From positions 20,912,006-20,976,005 of the forward strand of contig CM034599.1 in NCBI GenBank assembly GCA_020091685.1: a stretch of DNA of 64,000 nt, read 5' to 3'. The first letter of the stretch is position 1; every line of letters begins with the position of its first letter. Shown here piece by piece: positions 1-12,687 of this stretch. The notes under the pieces were generated by a model. It saw only the letters and a program-made list of their open reading frames with translations, searched no databases and was not told the origin of the DNA. Both the position numbers and the translations under genes were made by a program. The stretch is from Lutjanus erythropterus. Taxonomy: Eukaryota > Chordata > Actinopteri > Lutjaniformes > Lutjanidae.

Positions 1-1123
1 GAAATGTTGATAACAGCCACTCACTTCGTATAAAAACTCTGGCTTTGGGGGCCTCCTGGCTCCTTTGTGGCCCCTGGCCTTGTGTCTGCTGGGCCCGTCT
101 GGTAATCCATCCGCGAGTGTTTCTTGCTCAATCCTTCATCTTCAAACTGAGGGGCAGAGTCGAGACGAAAGTGGGGAGGAGGAGGAGGAGGAGGGAGGAG
201 ACTATCTTGAAATGCCAGTGGGCGTGATTGAGTCTTACTACCAAGAGAGTACAGGCCAGATGGTGAGTTTAGGAAGCCTGAAATCTCAGCACCTGGCAAA
301 GTGTTTGTTGAGTCATTGCATTAATCAACAACTTTGCCAACTCCCTGCATATACATTATGCTCATTTTAAGCTGGGGGAGGGCAATAGAAATCTTATTTA
401 TTCAGGAAATAATTGCCTAAAGTTATCCCTACCACAAAGCGCATTTCCCTCTGGACACAAAGCAAATTCATGTAATGTGCTGCATCTTATTCTGCAAAGT
501 TTCTGTCTGACTTTTACTGTTTTTGACTGGCAGGTTTAGTAACTTAGACAGACACTTTTCACAATAGTTGTGAACCATTTCAATGCTCCGCTGCAACTCC
601 TCTTCGTTCCCAAAAAACAGAGACACTGCGAACAAATTAGAAGGCATTTTGAAACTTGTGAAGTATCAAATTTGATGCCTGACTGCACTCTGATGCTTTA
701 TGAGCACGCAGTAATTTCTCTGCTATTTGTGCTCCTGTTGTTCTTTGACTGATACACCAAATTGGACTGTAGTGGTCTCCTTTCACCTCTCTGCAGGATG
801 AGCCAATTTGTATAAGCATATGCAGTTCCCAACGCTTGAATAATTTGCCAGGATATTTTTTTTTTATGCATGAGCGTGTTAATGTATAATTGATGCTTTA
901 AGGAGATAAACTGCCAACATCTTCATTTAGGTGCCTCAGGCAGACAGAGGGAGAGCAGTTTCACTTGATTTGTTAGTTTTAAAGTTTACTATCTCACGAC
1001 TGAGGGGGAAATGAGACCTGAGGTAATCATGAACAGTGTCAGCTCACCAGCATGGTGGCAGCAGATGGTTGATGGTTGATGGTTGGATGGATGAACGACG
1101 TTTGCTTGTGTTTCTTCCTGCAG
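1..1123. other. Intron of tmem8b upstream of first visible exon
   Basis: I find no exon here that fits the residues expected just before the first visible tmem8b exon, so this is read as the 3' end of an intron that begins outside the window. It contains a short GGA-rich purine run at 173-200 and otherwise AT-rich unique-looking DNA. An open stretch around 65-370 runs through the GGA run as a string of glutamates and resembles no part of the TMEM8 family; I do not call it coding. Confidence 0.6.
173..200. repeat. GGA-rich purine microsatellite
   Basis: A purine-only run built from GGA triplets with one interruption. Confidence 0.8.
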
Positions 1124-1220
1124 TCGACGCTGAAGGGTGCGAATGTCACAGTGTTTGGCTGCCTGAACCACGGGATGCCTCTGTTCTTACGGGAAAACTC
1201 ATCACTGAAATGTGAATCAG
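1124..1220 (+). CDS. tmem8b: tmem8b exon A (first visible)
   Basis: Fragment residues 1-32 plus one base ([17 protein letters not shown]...). Acceptor CTGCAG, donor CAG|GTATTT. The upstream phase is inferred as 0 from the frame that continues through all later exons. Two sequons (NVT, NSS) suggest an extracellular location. The segment aligns by recall with the VTVFGCL stretch of human TMEM8B. Confidence 0.9.
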
Positions 1221-4044
1221 GTATTTCACATTTAACCTAGACAAAACAGCTACATGTTTCATAATTCCCAAGTTATTAAACAGTGGTTTGTATCACAAGA
1301 ATATTACAAATGATAAGTGCTTTTTCTGAGTGAGAGTAAGCCTCCTTTAGCTTTTCCTCCTTGAACATCAAAAACACTTCACACACTTCCAACTCACAAA
1401 ACTTTGACTATTCATACACAATTTATTCTAAATATTTTGCTTAAACTTCTGCCAACACTTCAACTATCATCATCTCACACTTTAATCACTTGAAATGCAG
1501 CTAATTTCTTTCAGAACTTCTACTGACACTTCAAGCTCAGTTTATCATCTGCACACATGACCTTTCAGCTCCTCTCAGCGATTGAGCCTCAGCTGAATCT
1601 TCAACTCATTTCAGCACTCTCATTTCAATTGATACTTCAACATCTTTCATATTTTTTTACGATTGCAACTTCAACGGTTTCAGTATTTCAACAATTTCCA
1701 AATTTTCTTCAGAATATGTAACCTTTTCTTGTTACGCGTACTGTTTTAAACTCCCTGTTTCACTGCTTTATCGTTGTTTTCTCCTGTGGCAGAATCGGTG
1801 GCTGGATTTTTCCTTTCTGTGAACGCCTCAGCTAATATCACCAAACTGAGGATTCCCTACCCACAAACAGGCACCTGGTACCTCAGTCTGCGCTCTTTGT
1901 GTGCCACTGAACATGGGTAAGAGAGGCAATACTGCGTCTTTATTACTGCAGACATTTGTTTATTCTAAATGCTTACACTCTACTTCACTGCAGAACTTCA
2001 GCCAACTACATTTATTATACATGAAAAGAAACTGCTGCCAGAATTTTTGTTTTCATGTCTTTAAAGGAAAGGTTCGACACTTTGGGAAATATGCTCATTC
2101 GCTCTCTTGATCTGATTTAGGAAATTGATACCACTATCATGGCTGTATGCTAAATATGGGGCATCCACCTGCAGCTGGCTAACTTCGCTAAGTTGCACTT
2201 AGTTAGCTTAGTATAAAGAGTTGAAACAGGGGGAAACAGTGAGCTTGGCTCTTTCTAAAGGTAAGAATTCACCTAATAGCGCCTCTAAAACTCACTGATT
2301 GACGTGTTCTATCTCATTTGTTTAATCCATTCAAAAACCAAATGTAAACCAGCAATTCAACTTTTTATTCATAGGTTAAGTACTGGAGGCCTTATTTTTT
2401 TCCAGGATGGCGAAGCTGCATTATGACTCACCCTACTTTGACTCTAATATGCTAGTAGTCAGTGACTTTATTGATTGAGTTGGTTTGGTTTAGGCATTAG
2501 GAGTGTGATTGGTTAGGATTAGAGTATCAAGGTAAGTCAATCACAGGAAGAGTGGGGCAGGTCATGCCTTTGTCATCATAGTAAAAAAATATTGCATACC
2601 AGATTATTTGGGACCAGTAACATCCTGGAGTCTCTCCTGGTTGCTTAGCAATTCTCGTCTGATTAATCCGTACAAACAGCATGTGTAAAAACAATAAATT
2701 GCCATCGTACAGGTTAAACGAACAACATATAAAGTTGTTTATTTGTCAGTTTTACAGTAAATGAGGCAATAGGTGGATGTTGTTACCTTGCTGCAGAACC
2801 TGGCTAACTATATTTAAGCTAAATATTTCCTAGGACTTTTCTGTTAAAATGGAAACGATGTGAAATTTAAATTGTATGCTGTGGAGTTGTCAAGCCAGAA
2901 AGTCTCCAAAACATAATTTACAGCAGAAGTCGCGGACACCAGTTGAATGATTGTTGCTCATAAATATTTGACAGTCTCATAATCAATTCTTTGGCTCAGT
3001 CCCACTTCCCCAAAAAAACCTCTGTGAGACAATATTTGCTGTCAATTACAGGAAGACAATTGCAAAATGGGACATTCAGTATTTCTTAAGAACTCATCTT
3101 TGTATAACAATCACTAGTTTATTTACCAAAATTAATAATTCAGTGCTGTAATGAAGATGCCATGCTCACTGTTTAACCAGTGCAGCCTCCCTCATTCTGC
3201 CACATCTTCTCCCATCTGTCACCCAGCAGATTAATTTGGGACTGGCCTCATGAATGTACCTCTGGTGCACACCTTTTTTCACATTTCCACAATTGCATTT
3301 TAGAAAATTCAAACAAAATCATTCAAATATGTCTATTATGAAATGGGACGCAGACCTGCAAATTGAAAACCCACCTTCAAACACAGTAAAAACACAGCAT
3401 CTGGAAATTTGGCTGTGAGAGTGAAAATTAAAGTTAATAGCTATTAGTAAACCTAGTTCAAAAAACAGCTCGTTTTGATGTTAAGACCATTTCTCAAGAC
3501 TGTGTACACATGGCAGATCTGGACTGACCTCTACCTCAGGTGTGCCACCACAGAAGCTAAGCAATATACTGCTGTGGACAGGGGCTGCAGCAAAACCCAT
3601 TTCAGTCCCCTAAAAAAGGACCTCTTAAAAATCAATATCATTTTAAGTGAATGCTATAATAATGAAATTCTCACCACTTAACTTTACGGGAAACTGAAGC
3701 CATCATCTATGTTCTCTTCAAATCTATCAGACTTCTTCTACAAAATCAGTAATCTTTGCAGAGCGTGGGAGTTGCTGGTCCAGCATCACATTAGTTGGCT
3801 ACTTTGTTTGTGTTTTTATGTGATGTTTGGTTGATTCTTGAAATTAATTGTATAATAGCATAATCATGCCCAATTCAAAACCAATATCAGGAAAGTGAAC
3901 AAAACTTTAATTACAGTATTTCAAACATGTATTGAAACTAAATTCTAATACTTTTTAGTTGCTTAACATTCAACTCTTCATTTATATTCACATAGCAAAA
4001 TTGAGACAAGAAACAAATAAAATCAATAAATAACACTCACACAC

Positions 4045-4111
<67 letters not shown>

Positions 4112-7100
4112 CTGATAGATGATAAAAAGAATGACTGAAGCTTAAAAAACTATAAAATGTTATAACATTACTCCCAATGAAAAACTTAAAAATAGATGTA
4201 AAAGATACGTCTTTAATTGCCTTTTAAAAATACAGAGAGAGCTTGCCATCCTAACATAAATGAGGAGGGCTATTGTGGGTTTTGGTTGCCAGTGGCTTTA
4301 AATATTTTAGCAGGGTACCTTAAAATCCTGCATCTATTTTATTTGCTGTGCAATATTTATGTGGTTCAGCATACTATATACATATATATATACTGTAATC
4401 GCATTATTTGGTATTACTTTAAGATATATTTCATGATGGCTACAATTAATATGACCACAGAACATTTTTGAATCTTTTTTAAAACATGAATAGTGAAAGT
4501 CCAGTTTTAGTGTTAATCTTTCAGACTCAAAAAGCAAGAGCTTCTTTTTCATTCATCAACATTCATACAATTCATACAGGTAGAAATGTATTGCAAAAGA
4601 GGCAGAGAATAGTTTTTCCACATTTATTATACTTGGCAGACCATAATGCATTGCACCTACAGGACATGTGGGGTTTTTATACAAAGGGTGCAGCTCTTAT
4701 CTTTTGTTGACTAGAAAATATCTTGTGATCTCTATTGTTCTCTCAGTATAATCCACCGATGAATGCAGTAAGTACACACTCTGTCTCTGAGGGTTGTTTA
4801 AAGTCACTGTGAGAAATGTCGGCAAGAGAAAGTGGGGAAAATGTTTCCATTAACTTGTCCAACGCCATGTTTTTCATGAGTTCTTAAGTATTAGCTATTC
4901 AGCAGATTGAGCTGTTTTGCCGAAGCCTTAATGGCACAAAAATGTGAACAGAATGAAATTAAGCAGTTTTTTGGAGGCCACTTGGGAGTTCTAATTGAAT
5001 TTGAATAACAAATAATAACAGATGGTGTGGGACATGGTTTCATCCTCACATGAGAGCACCGCTGAGGTAGGAAAATGTGTGGAACAGTCACATACGATAT
5101 GTCATTTAGATTTCCACACATGCTAAATCAATCAGGTCTTGTTAGAGAAGAAGAGATGTAGTGTGAATGATAGGTGCTCTTCAAGGCTTCAATTAAGTTG
5201 ATTGATATCATTTAAAAATAAAGAACCGAGCAGCTGCGTCAATTAAAAAATGGGTTCTAGGAAAAGGCAAAGAAACACATTTGTTACCACCCGGAGTTTC
5301 ATTCTCTGTGACTGATTGTGTAAGCTAGCAATTAGAGAAGAAACAGTGCAAGCCCATCCCTACAACAACTACCTCTATCAGGCTCTGACTTCCAGAAAGA
5401 TTGTCCCTTTTGGTTGAAATGGTTCTCTAGAAATACCAAAAAGGGGATGAGATGATTATGGGTTGTGTTGTGAAAAATTTCAGGTGGGTATTAGTTTCTA
5501 ATTGAGAGACCTAATGAAGGTTAAACTATCATCTCTAGCTCTCTCGTTGGTCCATAAAGCACAGACGTCATTTGTGGAAAATTACTTTTGTAATTGCTTT
5601 GTGAATTTGGAGATTGCTCAAGCCCAACAGAGTAAAGTTGCCTGACATCCGACAACCCTAAAACGACCTTTTCATCTCCAGATTCCAGTGGTGATGATAG
5701 TGCTAGAGGACATAAAATGAGACTAATGCCATGTTTCTACTGCAGGAACTTTCCCCTGCAACTATAAGTGGCTTTGGAGGAACCAGGGTCTAAATTCCTA
5801 AGTTATATTATTTTGCCCCAAAGAAGTCCCTGATATGGGGGTGAGGCTTATAGAGCTGAATATTTCTGATTGGTTGAATACTAACAGTATTTTATTTTGC
5901 TTGCAAACCCATCCATTGTTTTTGTTGGGACCTAGGAACAAGAGGTTAACACCTGAAACCCCCCATTGATCAGTTAGAACTTAAGAGGCCTCTCGTATTA
6001 GAAGTGAAACATCTTGAAGAACCTAAAGCAAAATCCAACTGCTTACGACAGCTCCTAGCATATACCATGATCCGGATGCCTGTGGATCTTCACAAATTTG
6101 TTCATTGTGCTTCAACACATCAGCATGGAGTTACAGAGGAAAGCATAGAATATATGGGCCAACAACAGCAAAGTCCAGGCCTTACTGAGCATTTGCTGAG
6201 GATGAAATCCAGCAGAAATTGGAAATGGTTATAGTTGTGCACAAAAATGACATGTAAAACCAGCTGTCACTAATTTGCCTAATCTTAGTGGCTCTTAGGC
6301 CGCAATGAACATGCAGACAACAACAAGCAGAAAGAACCTTTTCGTTCCTCAAAAAGTGATGGACTAAAGGTTCTGGATACTGGAGGTGGAAATGTGCCAT
6401 AATTTCAGTGAAATATGAATGTCTGCATACCAACATGCTCACAATGACAGTGGTCACATGCTGATATTTTGCACACTTATCATGTTTCCTACCTTAATTT
6501 AGCATGTTAGCAACATTTGCTACGTAGAACTAAACACAATATACAGCTGAAAAAGATCTGCTGTTGTAAAACAAAACCTTATACTTTGTTAAACAACAGA
6601 CAAAAGAAAAACACAATTTGAAAAACTAAGAACTAAACAATCACTCCAGCACAAACAAATGCAGAACAAAACTAAATTGCCATATAATGAATTCCCAATT
6701 GGCATGAATGTATGTAGCTAAACAAAAAAAAACCCAGTAAATCTTGTGGTAACACTAGGGGAAATGTCATAGGCTGGGGCAAATAAATGTCTGTATAAAA
6801 TAGTTGAGATTTTTCAGTGTGGACCAAAGTGGTGGATCGACTGACCAACAATCCCATCGCATGTGCTGTTTGGCTACAAACAACTACCCACAAATGAAAA
6901 GGTCTCACTTGAGTGCACAATATGTCAGTTGGAATCCATTTAAAAGCAATTTCTACCTTTCTACCTGGTAAAAAAAAAAAGTACCCAAATTCACCGGCGG
7001 TGTTGCCGTGATGTTAGTCATGCTCACCTAAATCCAATGTTCTGCCTGTCTGTGACTTTTTCAGATTTGAGGCGTGCACCAACATCACTGCTGAGGTGTA

Positions 7101-10100
7101 TATGCGCTCATACCTGACTCCATGCATCAATGACTGTGGCACATATGGACAGTGCAAGCTTCTGCGTACCAACAACTACCTTTATGCTGCATGTGAATGC
7201 AAAGCAGGTAAGAATTTACTTTAAAAAAAAAACTACTGAAACACAATGCATGTATGTCAGGGTCTCATATGGATAGCTTTTTTCCTCTTTATTTGTTGAC
7301 TTGAATTTGTGCAGAATGTGAATGTGAATTTAGATGCTCCCTTTATGTCCACTTTACTTTCAAATTGCATTCACATTCACTCAACCCATTTAAGGAAGCC
7401 ACTTCAAACAAAACAAAGCAAGCTGTTTGATAGAAGTGGATAAATAATTGTATAAATATGGTGTATACTCAACAATTCCTTTAATTATTAATCTGTAATT
7501 AATAATTAGCAAAAAAAGCATGACCATGAATTAATAATTGGAAGTGACTTCAGCAGTTAAAAGCCTTTTTCCCAGACAAGATGAGATAAAACTTTCTGTG
7601 AGGAAATGGGGTCATCACTGCTGCAAAGAATTTCTAATTTGCTTGAAAAGACTTTATGCAGTGACAAGAAAATGGCAGAGAGCAAGGTGGGAAGACACAG
7701 GTCGTCCTCCAGAACTGAGCCGGCAATACCGTCATATAAATGTATGTGCCACTGTCCAGCGAGTCATCCAGCGGGCCTGGTATTAATCTTCTAATATAAG
7801 CCGTTTTGATAAGACAATAAAACAGGCTCTTAATTACGAACAGCTTTTCAATAAAAGATGAGCTTATGAAACTAAACAAAGCGTGTCCTCTGAGGCTTTT
7901 TTAAATCCTGCCTTTGATCTTCTTTTATCAGAGCCGGTTTCTCTTCAGTTAAATTCATTGTCATACTTCATACGTGTGTGTCTGCTTCCTGGCAGGCGCT
8001 TTTGCATTCAGCACTCGCCCTTGGCCCGTCTCACACTGCAAACCCTCCATTCAACAGCGCTCACGAATATTTAATTCACACTGTCTTATCCAATCCACCA
8101 CTTGATAATGATCCAATTCAAGTGGCAGAGCAGGCCTGTTTTAACATAGGATGGAGTTCACACCGGGAGCCTCTATTGTGCAGGATAAACAACTTCACAC
8201 GTATCTGCCTCTGGTTGTTTTTCACAGAGAAATGTGTGTGTCAAACAGAGGATGAAGCATTCATCTTGTTGAGAGATAAATATTTTATCAATTTTAAGAG
8301 ATACTGTAAACTCTAAAGGGAAGGGATTCTGAAACAAACTGTTTCATCTACAGTCGAGTTTATTCTCACCCGTTCAGACAAAAGATTTAAGACTTTCCTA
8401 AAGTTTGTTCGGAGTTTAAGAAAGACAGAAAACCGCTTTCGCTGAATGTTTTCTGACCTACAAAGCCTGAAAACACAGAAGCTTTCGACTCTCTTAGATC
8501 GCTACTTTCTTAGATCAACATTCAGTATAGTACTGACTCTGTGTGTGTGTTTGTGTGTGTGTATTAGGCTGGGAGGGCTGGGGATGCACAGACAACTCGG
8601 AGGCCTACTCCTACAGTTTCCAGCTGCTCTCCACCCTGCTGCTCTGTCTCAGTAACCTGATGTTCGTCCCTCCTGTGGCCATTGCAATCCGAAGCCACTA
8701 CCTCCTGGAAGCGTCAGTCTACATCTTCACCATGTTCTTCTCCACTGTGAGTGACTGCCACACAAACAAAGTGAAGCTTATTCTATCTATGTACTGTAAA
8801 AACAAAACAGAGATGACCTAAAAAAAAGTAGTTTTGAGTCTGACACAGGCACAAACAACTGGAGAGCTGCATTACTGCTTTATCTGCAGCTAAACCAAAC
8901 TAAAAATTTGATAAATATTAGTAATGTTTTATTAGAAATGCAACTTACCAAGTAGGTTTCATGCTATTCTACTGAGTTAGCAGCGATAACACACAAAGAA
9001 CCATAGCAATGCACCAATAAAGGCAAGGAAGGAGAAGACTGTAAGTTAGCAAATGTGGATGCAAATTGCACACTGAACGATTTGAATTGAGAAAAAATGG
9101 CTTTGCAAATGTTTAATGAGGAAGAATATGCAGTCAAAATGTTAATTAGGCTGCGGTCAGACGGATTGCTGCCCTACGTGAAAAAAAAAACAAAAACAGC
9201 AGCCTTTGCATTCATTTGAATAGGGGCAGTCCATCAGCATAGCAGGGATGCCAAAACAGGGAGTTCTGGCTAAAAAAGTTGAACCAGGCTCAGCTTCTTC
9301 TGCAACATGACGTCAGCCAGCAGGGCACTGTGTTGGCCAATCAAATCCATGCAAGCACATTTGAAAGACATATTGCTGTAGAACTGGGCTCTTGTAATCC
9401 TTTTTGGGTCCTGTATTGGACTCTGTTCCCACTCTTACAGTCATCCCAGGCGCTCCAGGACTGTGCACTTTATCCAATACTGTTAGAAAGAGCAAGAGAG
9501 GACCAAATTAAGGATCTCGGATGGGCCCCCAAATCATTGTGGCAGTTCTTCGCTTACAACCTGTCTGTTAGTGCAAGTCAGTAGAACTGTACAAGGCATT
9601 GTACAATGTTTTGGCATCTTATAAGTCTTTTAGTGCATCAGTCAAGTCCACCTGGAATTCTTGGATTGTATTTTATGTCTCACCAGTTCCTTAAACAACA
9701 CGCCCCTTCCAGTTAAGCCCTGCACAGTTTCATCTGAATCTCACTTATGACCTGAAAATACAATACTTTTGGTGAGAATCATTTAATCACAGACTACCCT
9801 CAATTTGTTGAAAGGAAAGTAATAGCCATATCATAACCAAAAACGTTTGGTTGAATTGAAATACAAATAAAGTTTTAAAAGTTACTGACTTTTAGAAATG
9901 TAAGAAATTATTAAAGCATGAACACAAAACAGTATGCTTTCAGAAAGTTATCAGGTCATAAAAGAGGGCAGCAAGACTCCATTGGAGCGTACAGTCTGCC
10001 AAACTCAAAGAGGAAGGAATTTTGAACTAAATTTAGACAAAACCAGAAAGACTTGTCAGTTAGTCTGAAAATAGCCAGGTTGTGCCAACAGCCAAGCATA

Positions 10101-12264
10101 ACAGACCGCATTCAGCTTATCTATCAAAAGTGTGCAAGTTAGCTGTTGTGAAAAAACTCACCACACGCCCATTTATTAGCAAAGATTACATTTTCAATTT
10201 ACTTTGTTATGGCAGTGATTTTTTTCTGCTTGTTGGTTGCATTGCTTGCATTTTCCCTCTTTTCTGACAGTTCTACCATGCATGCGACCAGCCGGGTATT
10301 GTGGTCTTCTGCATCATGGAGTATGATGTCCTGCAGTTCTGTGACTTCCTCGGGTCGCTCATGTCAGTGTGGGTCACTGTCATTGCTATGGCCAGGCTGA
10401 AGTCCATCATCAAACAGGTTGGTACCTACTGTCATTCTACCTATTTATTCTTAAAGGAAAGTCAAGAACTGTAGTTTGTCAAAAAACAGTGAGTGAATTG
10501 AATTTTAATTTTGGGGAACTATCCCTTTAAACTGCCGTTTTGTTTCCACTTTAAAAAAAACACGTGAGCTCATATTCTCTATGTGGGAAGTCGAGTACAC
10601 TACATTACATGCTCAGCATTCAAGTGGATTAAGTCATGACAAAGTGTAGGAGCCGTGAGCTGTCAGTTCATTTTCACTTGCAAGTTGTTAACATGTCAGT
10701 AGGTTGTTAAAATCATCTTTTTTTAGTAGGCTGGTACACATGACCCTACTTGAATGCACCATCTGACACAGATCAACAATGAGTGCACTCAAAATGTGAC
10801 ACAGTGTTGGTTTGTGCTCTCTATTAATTCTCTATACAGAACAGCACATACCACTTGTGCCAACCTGAGTCAGTACAACTGTGCAACACATAAGGAGATA
10901 CATATGCATGTGTCCCAGTGGCATCATTAAAGCTGGGGTAGGCAGTTTATTTTTGCTATCATTCGTTAATAACCTTTAAGCATAATGTAAGTGGTGTGAG
11001 AGAAAACTAGACTTCTGCACCTCCTCTTGGTTCTGTTTTCAGGCTTTAGAAAATCTAACCCGTGACAGGAAACTCAACAATCAATTATCTTTCTCCAGAA
11101 TTGCACTGAACCTTTAACAATGCCTACCAATCCAATAAACATATATTTTAAATGGTTTGTTGTGGGTAAATCTAAAAGGAAAAGGTACACTGTAAAAAAA
11201 AAAAGTTAAGATTTTAAAGCCAATGATCTTTATACAATACATTTTTGAGTTTTAAAGCAAACTCATAGAAATAGATAATAATAACGAATTCATCAAAGTG
11301 AAAGGCAATGACGTTTAACAATTTAATATTTTCAATTGCAAGGATTATATTTGATTTTCAAGTACCCAGATAATGTCAGATTCAGTTCACAGCTCATTGT
11401 GAACAATTTTTTAAATACAGATTTTTGGGAGTTTCTTAAACTCAAAGATTCCAGTTTATCTAAAGAAGAAAAGTAAATTATTCCAATCAATGATTATAGG
11501 CTGGGAAAACTTGTTTTAGTTTATTTGGTTATTTAGTTTTTTTTCAAAACTTAAGAGTTTGAGTTTACATGAAACTCAAAAGTTTTGGTGAAGTCGGTTG
11601 CCCTGAAATTCTGATTTTTCTCAACCTTTTTTTCTACAGTGTACTTTAATGTACCGCCAGTGCTCAAAGGCTGTGAAAAGATCATGTTTGTTTTGTGGTG
11701 TACTGCACTCTATTTCAGCAGTTTTCCCTGTCCTTCCTGCTGCCACATTGGCGCAGCCACGTGGAGCACAGCCTACGTCACTACGAACCCTCTGATTGGT
11801 TCGTTTGTGTCTCTAACCGAAGAAGCAGTCACTCGCAAGAGCAACTCCAGACCTCTTTGATTTGCTTGACAGACTGTTCGATGTGGACAGTGATTCAGAC
11901 GTCTGGAACCAGACGTCTTCTGACCATAGCGCGTGTCCACTGCCATGTGTTGCAGTCTGGCAGCACCTAAGCTGAGAGCTCCACGTTAGTGGTGGACGAC
12001 TTGAGATAAGCCCTAAAGTGCAGAGGGATTTGAGGACTGAGGAGGAGTAGAGCTGTGGAGCTGTGAAGGAGAGCTATAAACGAGTGCCGCATATGCCTCA
12101 ATTTTTAGTTATAAATTAAAAGATCAATGTGTTAGAATCAGCGACGCGCAGTGCTAAATCCTCTGGTTGTTGACATATTGCAGTGGATAACAGTAAACAC
12201 TAACAGGTGCACCTTCTCCCTGGGTCACTCCCTGGCTGCACACCAAGATGGAGCAGTCTCAGGG

Positions 12265-12328
<64 letters not shown>

Positions 12329-12631
12329 AAAGTGTGTGTGTCCATGTCCATAAATGAGACAGAGAGTGGGGGGAGCGGGGGAGGGGGTGGAGTAGTGGGA
12401 GGGAGGGAGAGTATACGAACATCTGCTGTCCTCTAGAGTTTTCATTTTTGCTGAGCGCTGCAGTACGCAGTCACTAATCAAATCGCACATGTCAGGACTG
12501 GCAAGTGGAACTGTGTGTGTTTGTGTACCAGACAGTGTGCGTGTTTGTTTGTTTGTGTGTGTTTGTTTGTTTGTTTGTTTATGTCCATGACCACAGCAGC
12601 AGCAGAGGGTGAAGGGCCCCGGCACACCTGA

Positions 12632-12687
<56 letters not shown>

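Noticed and set aside
65-370. Open stretch near the left edge as a possible tmem8b exon
   Set aside because: Its translation, with a glutamate run from GGA repeats, matches no TMEM8 segment, and no acceptor/donor pair gives a phase that joins exon A with family-like residues.
4045-4125. GATA array as a possible CRISPR-like or regulatory array
   Set aside because: Simple four-base microsatellite without spacers.
10257-10270. Alternative acceptor upstream of the FYHACDQ exon
   Set aside because: Only the AG at 10269-10270 keeps the conserved FFST-FYHACD junction in frame.
12200-12625. Open stretches with long His-Thr or Cys-Val runs
   Set aside because: They are translations of the TG/CA microsatellites.
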